DNA of 64,000 nucleotides from contig NZ_CP060295.1 in the NCBI RefSeq assembly GCF_014302995.1, positions 2,542,001 to 2,606,000 of the forward strand, in the 5' to 3' direction. The notes beneath the pieces were generated by a model. It was not told the DNA's origin and did no database searches. It saw only the letters and a list, made by a program, of their open reading frames with translations. Of this stretch, positions 52,118 to 60,491 are shown piece by piece. Every line of letters begins with the position of its first letter. Position 1 is the stretch's first letter. The translations under genes and the position numbers were made by a program. Source of the stretch: Variovorax sp. PAMC26660 (GTDB lineage Bacteria; Pseudomonadota; Gammaproteobacteria; Burkholderiales; Burkholderiaceae_C).

Positions 52118-52908
52118 GCCGCCGTCCTCCCAAGCTCGAGAAGCTCCTCGAACAGACGCAAGGCCCGCGTCCGGTGGCGTTTGTTCTGGCCGGCCACAAC
52201 GGGTCCGGAAAATCCACCCTCTGGTACTCGCGGCTGGCGGCATCGCTCCAGTTGCCGCTGGTCAATGCAGACCGGATGATGATGTCCATCCTGCCGGACG
52301 CAGACCCTCGCACGGGGCACATCCCCGTCTGGGCCCAGCGTCTGCGCGATGACGACGAGAAATGGCAGATCCTGTCCCAGGAAGGCGTGCGCGCCTTCAA
52401 GAGCCTCGTGATGGACCAGCGCATGCCTTTCGCATTCGAGACGGTCTTCTCTCACTGGAAGCCGCTGCCCGGTGGCGGCCATGCGTCGAAGGTCGACGAC
52501 ATCCGTGCCATGCAGGAGGCCGGGTACTTCGTCGTCCTGCTGTTCGTGGGGCTCGTCTCGGTGGACATGTCCGTTTTTCGCGTGAGCACCCGCAAGCAGC
52601 AAGGCGGTCACGATGTGGAGCACAAGAAACTGATCGAGCGCTTTCCCCGCACACAGGCGGCGGTCGGGCATGCGGCGCAAATCGCGAACATGACGCTCAT
52701 GTTCGACAACAGCCGCTCCGAGAAGAACGCCTTCGCGCTGGTGCGGGCACAGGCGAAACGATCGGTCCTGTTCGACGCGCGCGATCCGCAGTTCGATGCG
52801 GACCCGGAGCTGCGGGCCGTATGCGATCCCTGGCTTGAGAAAGTCGCCGGTCCTTTCAAGCCACGGCGCGCCTCTCGGAAAAAGAAGACAGCACCCACGT
52901 TGACCTAG
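52114..52908 (+). CDS. Zeta-toxin-like P-loop kinase/ATPase
   Basis: A 264-residue P-loop NTPase. Walker A is AGHNGSGKST (26-35). The segments NADRMMMS (51-58), FAFETVFSH (106-114) and RKQQGGHDVEHKKL (160-173) match the zeta-toxin/UDP-N-acetylglucosamine-kinase-like group, where the FET and GGH segments contribute to the active site. The tail is strongly basic (RRASRKKK). Family members include toxins that phosphorylate cell-wall precursors, and unrelated kinases. It is coupled to the 115-residue gene upstream. Toxicity is inferred, not shown. Confidence 0.75.
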   Translation: MSRRPPKLEKLLEQTQGPRPVAFVLAGHNGSGKSTLWYSRLAASLQLPLVNADRMMMSILPDADPRTGHIPVWAQRLRDDDEKWQILSQEGVRAFKSLVMDQRMPFAFETVFSHWKPLPGGGHASKVDDIRAMQEAGYFVVLLFVGLVSVDMSVFRVSTRKQQGGHDVEHKKLIERFPRTQAAVGHAAQIANMTLMFDNSRSEKNAFALVRAQAKRSVLFDARDPQFDADPELRAVCDPWLEKVAGPFKPRRASRKKKTAPTLT

Positions 52909-52938
52909 GCCCGCGAACCGCGCGCCGGAAAGCACCTC

Positions 52939-53445
52939 ATGAGCACTTCGCAAAGCGATCGCCAAGACACCGCCAACGGCTGGCAACTCCCCTGGGAAGG
53001 CGGCTGCCGCTGCGGCCAGGTGCGACTGCGCATCACCGCACCGCCGCTGCTGGCCATGGCCTGCCATTGCACCGGCTGCCAGCGCATGAGTGCCAGCGCC
53101 TTCTCGCTGTCATTGGCAATCCCGACGCCGGGCTTCGAAGTGCTGTCGGGCGAGCCCGTGATCGGCGGGTTGCATGGCGACTCGCATCATTTCTTCTGCC
53201 CGCACTGCAAGAGCTGGATGTTCACCCGCACCGAAGGCATGGACCAGTTCGTCAACCTGCGGCCTTCCATGCTCGACCGGCACGAATGGGTGGTGCCGTT
53301 CGTCGAGACCTGGACCGACGAGAAGCTGCCCTGGGCGACGACGCCTGCGGTGCACAGCTTCGGCGCGTTGCCCGATATGGCGGCCTTTCCTGCGCTGATC
53401 CAGGCCTACGCGCAGCAGGGCGCGCGGCCCGGACGCCCCGCCTGA
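52939..53445 (+). CDS. GFA-family (CENP-V-like) zinc protein
   Basis: A 168-residue protein of the glutathione-dependent formaldehyde-activating family. Zinc-binding cysteines are visible at C23 and C25 (CRC), C42, C44 and C47 (CHCTGC), and C87 and C90 (FCPHC). Members are annotated as S-hydroxymethyl-glutathione synthases, but most have no tested activity. It stands 30 bp after the zeta-like gene and is convergent with the LysR gene 1 bp away. Confidence 0.85.
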   Translation: MSTSQSDRQDTANGWQLPWEGGCRCGQVRLRITAPPLLAMACHCTGCQRMSASAFSLSLAIPTPGFEVLSGEPVIGGLHGDSHHFFCPHCKSWMFTRTEGMDQFVNLRPSMLDRHEWVVPFVETWTDEKLPWATTPAVHSFGALPDMAAFPALIQAYAQQGARPGRPA

Positions 53446-53446
53446 T

Positions 53447-54349
53447 TCACCCCTGGCGCGCCTGCGCCAGCAGCCAGTCGCTGAAGAACTTCAGCAGTGG
53501 CCGCTGATCGGCACGCTCCGGCGTCACGAGGTAGTAGTTGCGCTCGCCTGACAGCGGCCGTGGGCACGCCACCACCAACTCGCCGCGTGCCAGTTCGTCG
53601 GCCACCAGCATCGTCGGCATCAGCGCCACGCCCAGGCCGTGCGAGGCAGCGGCGGCCAGGATCGAGAACAGCTCGTAGCGCGGGCCACCGCGCGCATTGG
53701 GCGCATCGATCTGCTGGGCGTCGAACCACTGGCGCCAGCCATCGGGCCGCGTGCTCTGCTGCAGCAGCGGCAACTTCGCGATGGCGGCGGGCGCCACGGC
53801 CTTGCCGCGCGGCAGCAGCGAGGGGCTGCACACCGGCACCACGTCTTCATGCATCAGCAGCAGCGCATGCGTGCCGGCCCAGTTCTCGACCTGCGCGGGC
53901 GTGCCGGCATAGAGCGCGGCATCGAACTCCGCGTCGGCGAAGAGAAAGGGGCGGGTGCGCGTCTCGATGTGCACCACCACGTCGGGCTGCAGCGCCGCAA
54001 AACCCTTCAGTCGCGGCATCAGCCAGCGCGTGGCGAAGGTGGGCACTGCAGCCAGCGACAGCGAGCCGCCTTCGCCCTGGTGCGCCATCGCGTCGAGCGT
54101 GTCGCGCTCCATCGCTTCGAGTCGCTTGGTGATCTGGCGCGCATAGGCCGCGCCGCTCGCGGTGAGCGCCACGCCGTGCCGCGTGCGGCGAAACAGCACC
54201 ACGCCCAGAAAGGCTTCGAGCGTGCCGATCTGGCGCGACACCGCGCTCTGCGTGAGTGCCAGTTCCTGCGCGGCGCGGGTGTAGCTCTCGTGGCGCGCGG
54301 CGGCGTCGAAGCACACGAGGGTTTGCAGGGGTGGGATCTTGCGGCGCAT
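53447..54349 (-). CDS. LysR-family regulator (GcvA-like), likely GcdR
   Basis: A 300-residue LysR protein. The helix-turn-helix reads YTRAAQELALTQSAVSRQIG and LEAFLGVVLFRRT (about 20-55). The effector domain follows, with the GcvA-type ALYAGTPAQVENW and LPLLQQSTRPDGWRQW. It is divergent from the glutaryl-CoA dehydrogenase operon, an arrangement common in Burkholderiales, where this regulator controls gcdH. Glutarate or glutaryl-CoA as effector is an inference. The 184-bp divergent region contains an ATGCATAT palindrome near 54427-54436 that could be part of its operator. Confidence 0.87.
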   Translation of the reverse strand: MRRKIPPLQTLVCFDAAARHESYTRAAQELALTQSAVSRQIGTLEAFLGVVLFRRTRHGVALTASGAAYARQITKRLEAMERDTLDAMAHQGEGGSLSLAAVPTFATRWLMPRLKGFAALQPDVVVHIETRTRPFLFADAEFDAALYAGTPAQVENWAGTHALLLMHEDVVPVCSPSLLPRGKAVAPAAIAKLPLLQQSTRPDGWRQWFDAQQIDAPNARGGPRYELFSILAAAASHGLGVALMPTMLVADELARGELVVACPRPLSGERNYYLVTPERADQRPLLKFFSDWLLAQARQG

Positions 54350-54533
54350 GTATGCCTCGGGTGTATGTATGGAGGAGGGGCCTCACCAATGAAGACGCCG
54401 CTCGAACATCCTGCAAGACATTCTACAAATGCATATCTGGGTGCGGATTCATCGTTTGCGCCCGGCTCCCCGCGTGGCTAGGATCGAGGCCATCCCCCTC
54501 TTTTCTCTTTTCCCCTCATTCCGGAGACAGCAC

Positions 54534-55733
54534 ATGGCCGCCAAAGCGCAATTCCACTGGGACGATCCCCTTCTTCTCGACCAGCAACTGACCGACGAAG
54601 AACGCATGATCCGCGACGCGGCCAATGCCTACTGCCAGGAGCGACTGGCGCCCCGCGTCATCGAGGGCTTCCGCAGCGGTGAAACCGACCCGGCGATCTT
54701 TCGTGAAATGGGCGCACTCGGCCTGCTCGGCCCCACGATCCCCGAGCAGTACGGCGGCCCCGGCCTCAACTACGTGGCCTACGGCCTGATCGCCCGCGAA
54801 GTCGAGCGCGTCGATTCGGGCTACCGTTCGATGGCCAGCGTGCAAAGCTCGCTGGTGATGGTGCCGATCTTCGAATTCGGCACCGAAGCGCAAAAGCAGA
54901 AGTACCTGCCCAAGCTCGCCACCGGTGAATGGATCGGCTGCTTCGGCCTGACCGAACCCGACCACGGCTCCGACCCCGGCAGCATGGTCACGCGCGCCAA
55001 GAAGGTGCCGGGCGGCTATTCGCTCAGCGGCGCCAAGATGTGGATCAGCAATTCGCCCATCGCCGACGTGTTCGTGGTGTGGGCCAAGGAAGTCAGCGAA
55101 ACCGGCACTGTCGGCCCGATCCGCGGCTTCGTGCTCGAGAAGGGCATGAAGGGCCTGAGCGCCCCGGCCATCCACGGCAAGGTCGGCCTGCGCGCCAGCA
55201 TCACTGGCGAAATCGTGATGGACGGCGTGTTCTGCCCTGAAGAAAACGCCTTCCCCGAAGTGCAAGGCCTGAAGGGCCCGTTCACCTGCCTGAACAGCGC
55301 CCGCTACGGCATCTCGTGGGGCGCCATCGGTGCCGCCGAAGACTGCTGGCACCGTGCCCGCCAGTACACGCTGGACCGCAAGCAGTTCGGCCGCCCGCTC
55401 GCCGCCAACCAGCTCATCCAGAAGAAGCTGGCCGACATGCAGACCGAGATCACGCTGGGCCTGCAAGGCAGCCTGCGCCTGGGCCGCATGAAGGACGAAG
55501 GCACGGCCTCGGTCGAGATCACCTCGATCATGAAGCGCAACAACTGCGGCAAGGCCCTGGACATCGCCCGCCTGGCGCGCGACATGATGGGCGGCAACGG
55601 CATCAGCGACGAATTCGGCGTGGCGCGACATCTGGTGAACCTCGAAGTGGTCAACACCTACGAAGGCACGCACGACATCCATGCGCTGATCCTGGGCCGT
55701 GCCATCACGGGCATCGCAGCTTTCGCGAACTAA
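54534..55733 (+). CDS. gcdH: Glutaryl-CoA dehydrogenase
   Basis: A 399-residue acyl-CoA dehydrogenase that oxidises and decarboxylates glutaryl-CoA to crotonyl-CoA. Family motifs are [52 protein letters not shown] and, near the C-terminus, [17 protein letters not shown] with the catalytic glutamate. The ATG at 54534 has GGAG upstream. A CoA-transferase gene follows after 6 bp. The pathway serves lysine, tryptophan or aromatic degradation through glutaryl-CoA. Confidence 0.95.
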   Translation: MAAKAQFHWDDPLLLDQQLTDEERMIRDAANAYCQERLAPRVIEGFRSGETDPAIFREMGALGLLGPTIPEQYGGPGLNYVAYGLIAREVERVDSGYRSMASVQSSLVMVPIFEFGTEAQKQKYLPKLATGEWIGCFGLTEPDHGSDPGSMVTRAKKVPGGYSLSGAKMWISNSPIADVFVVWAKEVSETGTVGPIRGFVLEKGMKGLSAPAIHGKVGLRASITGEIVMDGVFCPEENAFPEVQGLKGPFTCLNSARYGISWGAIGAAEDCWHRARQYTLDRKQFGRPLAANQLIQKKLADMQTEITLGLQGSLRLGRMKDEGTASVEITSIMKRNNCGKALDIARLARDMMGGNGISDEFGVARHLVNLEVVNTYEGTHDIHALILGRAITGIAAFAN

Positions 55734-55739
55734 GCTCGA

Positions 55740-56978
55740 ATGACCAACAAGCCCGCAGCACTCGACGGCATCAAGGTCCTCGATCTGTCCCGCGTGCTCG
55801 CGGGCCCGTGGTGCACGCAGATCCTCGCGGACCTGGGCGCCGATGTCGTCAAGATCGAACGCCCCGGCGTCGGTGACGACACGCGCACCTGGGGCCCGCC
55901 GTTCATCAAGGACGCGAACGGCAACGACACCGACCAGGCCAGTTACTTCACCGCCTGCAACCGCAACAAGCGCTCGGTCACCATCGACATGGCCACGCCC
56001 GAAGGGCAGGCGCTCTTGAAGCAGATGGCGGCGCAGGCCGACATCGTGGTGGAGAACTTCAAGACCGGCGGCCTCAAGCAATACGGCCTCGACCAGGAAA
56101 GCCTGCGCGCGGCCCACCCGCGCCTCATCTACTGCAGCGTGACCGGCTTCGGCCACGACGGCCCGTATGCCGAGCGCGCGGGCTACGACCTGATGATCCA
56201 GGCCATGACCGGCATGATGAGCATCACCGGTCGCCCCGACGACGTGCCCGGCGGTGGCCCGCTGCGCGTGGGCGTGGCGCTGACCGATCTGTTCACCGGC
56301 GTCTATGCGAGCACCGCGATCCTTGCCGCGCTGCAGGTGCGCGACCGCACCGGCGAAGGCCAGCACATCGACATGGCGCTGCTCGACGTGGGCATGGCCA
56401 TCCTCGCCAACCAGGCGAGCGCATTTCTCAACACCGGCAAGGCGCCGCAGCGCCAGGGCAACAGCCACCCGAGCCTGGCGCCGTACCAGGACTTCCAGAC
56501 GCAAGACGGCTCGATGCTGCTGGCCATCGGCAACAACGGCCAGTTCGCGCGTTTCTGCGAAGCGGCCGGCCACGCCGAATGGGCCGCCGACGCGCGCTTT
56601 GCAACCAACACGCTGCGCGTGAAGCACCGCGAAGTGCTGATCCCCCTGATGCAGGAGGTCACGCGCACGCGCACCACCGCCGCATGGGTCACGCTGCTCG
56701 AAGACAAGGCCGTGCCCTGCGGTCCCATCAACGACATCGCGCAGGCCTTCGACGATGCGCAGGTCAAGTCGCGCGGCTTGGCGGTGACGCTGCCGCGCGA
56801 TGCGGGTGATGGCATTGCCAGCATCACCGGCGTGGCGAGCCCGCTGCGCCTGACGGCCACGCCACCGGTGTTGCGCCATGCACCGCCGGCCCTCGGCCAG
56901 CACACGCAAGAGGTGTTGGCGGAAATGGGCATCGACGCCGCACGCTTCGACGCCCTGCGTTCGGCCGGCGTGGTCTGA
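55740..56978 (+). CDS. CaiB/BaiF-family CoA transferase (probable glutarate CoA transferase)
   Basis: A 412-residue class III CoA transferase. Motifs are LDLSRVLAGPWCTQILADLGADVVK at the N-terminus, YFTACNRNKRSVTIDM and the catalytic-aspartate region GYDLMIQAMTGMMSITG. Its 6-bp spacing after gcdH indicates that it supplies glutaryl-CoA from glutarate using succinyl-CoA or a similar donor, as in related clusters. It is followed by the VOC gene 10 bp downstream. Confidence 0.9.
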   Translation: MTNKPAALDGIKVLDLSRVLAGPWCTQILADLGADVVKIERPGVGDDTRTWGPPFIKDANGNDTDQASYFTACNRNKRSVTIDMATPEGQALLKQMAAQADIVVENFKTGGLKQYGLDQESLRAAHPRLIYCSVTGFGHDGPYAERAGYDLMIQAMTGMMSITGRPDDVPGGGPLRVGVALTDLFTGVYASTAILAALQVRDRTGEGQHIDMALLDVGMAILANQASAFLNTGKAPQRQGNSHPSLAPYQDFQTQDGSMLLAIGNNGQFARFCEAAGHAEWAADARFATNTLRVKHREVLIPLMQEVTRTRTTAAWVTLLEDKAVPCGPINDIAQAFDDAQVKSRGLAVTLPRDAGDGIASITGVASPLRLTATPPVLRHAPPALGQHTQEVLAEMGIDAARFDALRSAGVV

Positions 56979-56988
56979 AGAGGCCGGC

Positions 56989-57417
56989 ATGACAAGCCCG
57001 ATGCGCCCGCCGTTCTTGGTGTTGCGCATCGACCATGTCGTGCTGCGCGTGAAGGACATCGAACGCGCGATCGCCTTCTACCGCGACGTGCTGGGCTGCG
57101 AAGTCGAGAAGCGCCGCGATGACCTGGGGCTCGTGCACCTGCGTGCGGGGTCGAGCCTGATCGACCTTGTCACGCCCGATGGGCCGCTGGGAAAGCAGGG
57201 CGGCGCATTGGCAGGTGCAGAAGGCCGCAATGTCGATCACCTTTGCCTGCGCATCGAGCCTTTCGACGAGGCGGCGCTTCGTACGCTGATGGCGCAGCAC
57301 GGCGTGCCGGTGCATGGCGAGGTGCAGAACAACTTCGGCGCCGAAGGCAATGGCCCTTCGATGTACATCACCGATCCGGACGGCAACAGCGTCGAGCTCA
57401 AAGGGCCGGCTGGCTGA
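56989..57417 (+). CDS. VOC-family (glyoxalase/dioxygenase-like) protein
   Basis: A 142-residue vicinal-oxygen-chelate protein. The two beta-alpha-beta units are LRIDHVVLRVKDIERAIAFY, with the first metal histidine, and the C-terminal MYITDPDGNSVELKG, with the glutamate. VDHLCLRIE provides the second-half histidine. The role could be epimerase, glyoxalase or resistance. It is the third gene of the gcdH operon and is followed by a repeat element. Confidence 0.85.
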   Translation: MTSPMRPPFLVLRIDHVVLRVKDIERAIAFYRDVLGCEVEKRRDDLGLVHLRAGSSLIDLVTPDGPLGKQGGALAGAEGRNVDHLCLRIEPFDEAALRTLMAQHGVPVHGEVQNNFGAEGNGPSMYITDPDGNSVELKGPAG

Positions 57418-57467
57418 GTTCGTGTTTCCTGCATGACGCGCTTTGCGGGGTGTTTTAAGTGCTGTTG

Positions 57468-57723
57468 TCCAGGGCGTCGCACACGCCGACACGGTGCTCT
57501 TTTTCGCGAATGTCCCCCGCTTCGCTCCTCCTTTATTTCGCGAAAAAGAGCCCCGTATCGACGTGAGCGCTCAGGGCAGTCGTTGATCAGCGATCACCAG
57601 CAGCGTGTCCTGTGCGAATGACGCCAGGTACTCCCCGCAGCGAAATAAAGGAGGAGGGGCGCGCAGCGCCCCGGGGGACATTCGCGGAGGGGAGCACCTG
57701 GTGTCATTCGCACGCACCCCGAA
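57468..57723. repeat. Two-hairpin MITE-like element, copy D (variant core)
   Basis: A 256-bp element in the orientation of copy B, with degenerate ends (TCCAGGGCG at 57468-57476 and CACCCCGAA at 57715-57723). Hairpins are 57478-57569 (92 bp) and 57612-57713 (102 bp), with a 42-bp linker. In the second hairpin the centre of the core is replaced by GGGGCGCGCAGCGCCCC, itself a perfect hairpin, which makes the core 36 instead of 26 bp. Confidence 0.9.
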
Positions 57724-57812
57724 TGAACCCGAGCCCGTTCCCATCGAACAGGCCCAGGCATAGACTCCGACTTCTCTGCAACTCAGGCCGGCCCTACGCC
57801 GGAACACGACGT

Positions 57813-58436
57813 ATGAGCAGCAAGGTCTTCTTCGACGTCGGCATCTCGCTCGACGGCTACATGGCCGGCCCGAATGCCGGCCCGGACAACCCGATGGGTG
57901 ATGGCGCCTCGGCGATGCACGGCTGGGTTTTCCAGACCGCCACCTTCCGCGAAATCCTCGGCATCCCCGGCGGCGAACAAGACACGTCCGACGATGCCCT
58001 GGTCAAGCGCGTGTTCGCGCGTGCCGGTGCCTATGTGCTGGGGCGCCGCATGTTCGACGAGGGCGAGGTCAGCTGGCCCGAGAACGCGCCGTTCCGTGCG
58101 CCCGTCTACGTGCTCACGCATTCGCCACGCGAACCGTGGGTGCGGCAGGGCGGCACCACCTTTCACTTCGTGACCGACGGCATCGAGAGTGCGCTGGCAC
58201 AGGCCAAGGCCGCAGCAGGTGGGAAGGACGTGCGCATCTCGGGCGGCGTCCACACCATCCGTCAGTACATCAAGGCTGGGCTGCTCGACGAATGCACGAT
58301 CCATGTCGCACCTGTCTTGCTCGGTGCCGGCTTGCGGCTGCTGGACCAGTTGGCGCCGAATGTGCTGAAGCTCGAGACGGTGAGCGCCACCAGCTCGAAG
58401 CTGGTGACGCACCTCGATTACCGCTTCGTGAGGTAG
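57813..58436 (+). CDS. Dihydrofolate-reductase-family (RibD C-terminal-like) protein
   Basis: A 207-residue protein with the RibD-C/DHFR-like fold. The N-terminal VFFDVGISLDGYMAGPN is the typical strand-turn. Also present are AYVLGRRMFDEGEVSWPE, ISGGVHTIRQYIKAGLLDE and HVAPVLLGAG. Such stand-alone proteins probably reduce small substrates with NADPH; the real role is unknown. The ATG at 57813 is the first sensible start after the repeat. Confidence 0.85.
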   Translation: MSSKVFFDVGISLDGYMAGPNAGPDNPMGDGASAMHGWVFQTATFREILGIPGGEQDTSDDALVKRVFARAGAYVLGRRMFDEGEVSWPENAPFRAPVYVLTHSPREPWVRQGGTTFHFVTDGIESALAQAKAAAGGKDVRISGGVHTIRQYIKAGLLDECTIHVAPVLLGAGLRLLDQLAPNVLKLETVSATSSKLVTHLDYRFVR

Positions 58437-58452
58437 ACCGGGGCGGCGGGGC

Positions 58453-58911
58453 TCAGCCGGCCCGTCCGATGATCGCCACCCCGAACACCACCACGCCCAG
58501 CACGAGGTTCATGCCGACCAGTTGGCGCACCGTGTTCAGCAGCGAGGCCGCCTTGGGCCACGCGCTTTCTTCCACCGCGCGCCGCAGCGCCCGGAACACC
58601 GAGGCGCGGATGTAGACATAGATGGCGGCCATCACGATCGCGATGCTCATCATCGCCTCGACGCGCCAGTGCACCGAGCGGAAGCCGCCAGTCGCCATGA
58701 TCATCCCCACGCCGCTCAGGAACAGCAGCGTGACGGATGCGTCCACGCCGACGAAGAAGCGCCGCAGCGTCGCGGTCATCATGCGCAGGCGAAAGGGCGG
58801 CTCCAGCGTGGCGACGGCGGCGGGGCGCACCGCGAAATGCATGGTCGCCATGCCGCCGACCCAGAAGGTGGCGCAGAGCAGGTGAACGAAAAGCGGAATG
58901 ACGTAGGACAT
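58453..58911 (-). CDS. CopD-like four-helix membrane protein
   Basis: A 152-residue integral membrane protein with four predicted helices. The N-terminal YVIPLFVHLLCATFWVGGMA carries the conserved H9 and W17, and a second H81 (VHW) lies in the third segment; this resembles the CopD/heme-binding family. It could bind copper or haem in the inner membrane. It is divergent from the ICL-like gene and convergent with the DHFR-like gene. Confidence 0.75.
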   Translation of the reverse strand: MSYVIPLFVHLLCATFWVGGMATMHFAVRPAAVATLEPPFRLRMMTATLRRFFVGVDASVTLLFLSGVGMIMATGGFRSVHWRVEAMMSIAIVMAAIYVYIRASVFRALRRAVEESAWPKAASLLNTVRQLVGMNLVLGVVVFGVAIIGRAG

Positions 58912-59043
58912 GGGGGCCGATCAGAACACCGAAAGGCCCCGGCGCGCAACGCTTGGCCCTGAACGCCGCGGCCTCGTGCGGCTTTGCACCGCTGCGTCAG
59001 AATGCGAGGCTCGTTGCCCACGACACAGAAAGATGAGGCTCCC

Positions 59044-59874
59044 ATGACCCGCACCATCGCGCAGAAACGCGCCGACTTTCGCGCCCTCCATGCACAAGGC
59101 TGCTTCATCATCCCGAACCCCTGGGACACGGGCAGCGCGCGCTACCTCGAAGGCCTGGGCTTCAAGGCACTGGCCACCACCAGTTCGGGCTTTGCGTGGT
59201 CGCGAGGTCATGCCGATGGGGCGCTGTCGCGCGACCTCATCCTCGACCATCTGCGCGAACTTGTGGCCGCCACCGACCTGCCCGTGAACGCGGACTTCGA
59301 GAACGGCTTCGCCGCCGACGCGCCGGGCGTGGCCGACAGCGTGCGGCTCGCGGTCGAGACCGGCGTGGCGGGCCTGTCGATCGAGGACTCGACGGGCAAC
59401 GCAGCCGATCCGCTTTTTGCCATCGACGTCGCGGTCGAGCGCATGCGCGCTGCGCGCAAGGCCATCGATGCGAGTGGCAGCGACGTGCTGCTGGTCGGGC
59501 GTGCCGAGAACTTCTTCGCTGGCCGCCCCGATCTCGACGACACCATCGCCCGGCTCAAGGCCTATTCAAATGCGGGCGCCGATTGTCTCTACGCACCCGG
59601 CATCAAGACGCGCGAGCAGATCGCCGCCGTGGTGGCTGCCGCAGGAGGCAAGCCAGTCAACCTGCTGGTTGGCGCGACCAGCGAGCTGACGATGAAAGAC
59701 ATCGCCGAGCTGGGCGTGCGGCGCGTCAGCGTCGGCGGCGGGCTTGCGCGCGCGGCATGGGGCGGCTTCATGCGCGCCGCGCGCACGCTGTCTGAAGAAG
59801 GCCGCTTCGACGGCTTCGCGGACGCCGCGCCGGGCGCCGAACTCAACGCGTTCTTCCGTCCGTTCGCGCAGTAG
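59044..59874 (+). CDS. Isocitrate lyase/phosphoenolpyruvate mutase family protein
   Basis: A 276-residue TIM-barrel protein. The metal-binding segment LPVNADFENGF has D84 and E86, and GLSIEDSTG and VLLVGRAENF follow in the family order. Relatives include carboxyphosphonoenolpyruvate phosphonomutase-like and 2-methylisocitrate-lyase-like lyases; the KKCGH loop of true isocitrate lyases is absent. It probably cleaves a C-C bond next to a carboxylate. It stands 23 bp before the DNA glycosylase gene. The substrate is unknown. Confidence 0.82.
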   Translation: MTRTIAQKRADFRALHAQGCFIIPNPWDTGSARYLEGLGFKALATTSSGFAWSRGHADGALSRDLILDHLRELVAATDLPVNADFENGFAADAPGVADSVRLAVETGVAGLSIEDSTGNAADPLFAIDVAVERMRAARKAIDASGSDVLLVGRAENFFAGRPDLDDTIARLKAYSNAGADCLYAPGIKTREQIAAVVAAAGGKPVNLLVGATSELTMKDIAELGVRRVSVGGGLARAAWGGFMRAARTLSEEGRFDGFADAAPGAELNAFFRPFAQ

Positions 59875-59897
59875 CCGCCCACGCCGAAGAGGCCCCG

Positions 59898-60491
59898 GTG
59901 GATCTTCTTCTTGCCGAGATTCGCGCCTGCCGCGCCTGCGCCGAGCATCTGCCGCTGGGCCCCCGGCCCATCGTGCAGGCGAGCCGCACGGCCCGGTTGC
60001 TGATCGTCGGACAGGCCCCGAGCCTGACCGTGCACCAGACCGGCGTGCCGTGGAACGACAGGAGCGGCGATCAGCTGCGCCGCTGGCTCGGCATCGATCG
60101 CGACGTGTTCTACGACGCGGCGCGGGTCGCCATCGTGCCGATGGGCTACTGCTACCCGGGCCGTGGCAAGAGCGGCGACCTGCCGCCGCGCAAGGAGTGC
60201 GCACCGCTGTGGCACGCACGGCTGCTGGCGCAAATGAAAGATGTCGAACTGACGCTGCTCATCGGCCAGTACGCGCAGCGCCACTTCCTGGGCAAGACCG
60301 CGCGCGGCAGCGTCACCGAGACGGTCGAGGCCTTCGCGGACTACGGCCCGCGCACCGTGCCGCTGCCGCATCCTTCGCCGCGCAACACGGGCTGGTTCAA
60401 GCACCACCCGTGGTTCGAGCGCGACGTGCTGCCGGTGCTGCGCGAGCGAGTCCGCCTGGCGCTGGCCCCGGAGGGGTTCAGTCGACCCTGA
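59898..60491 (+). CDS. Uracil-DNA glycosylase superfamily protein
   Basis: A 197-residue protein of the UDG fold. Motif 1 GQAPS (38-42) is followed by TGVPWNDRSGDQLRRWL, and motif 2 is HPSPRN (158-163). The cysteine set of iron-sulfur families 4 and 5 is incomplete (only CRAC at 11-14), so it is a divergent member whose excision activity is not assured. The start is GTG. Its stop overlaps the convergent Bug-type gene by 14 bp. Confidence 0.8.
   Translation: MDLLLAEIRACRACAEHLPLGPRPIVQASRTARLLIVGQAPSLTVHQTGVPWNDRSGDQLRRWLGIDRDVFYDAARVAIVPMGYCYPGRGKSGDLPPRKECAPLWHARLLAQMKDVELTLLIGQYAQRHFLGKTARGSVTETVEAFADYGPRTVPLPHPSPRNTGWFKHHPWFERDVLPVLRERVRLALAPEGFSRP

Noticed and set aside
54516..57059. An 847-codon open frame on the minus strand opposite gcdH, the CoA transferase and the VOC gene
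   Set aside because: It spans three convincingly coding genes on the other strand and has low-complexity Ala/His/Gly/Arg composition with no motifs; a frame shadow.
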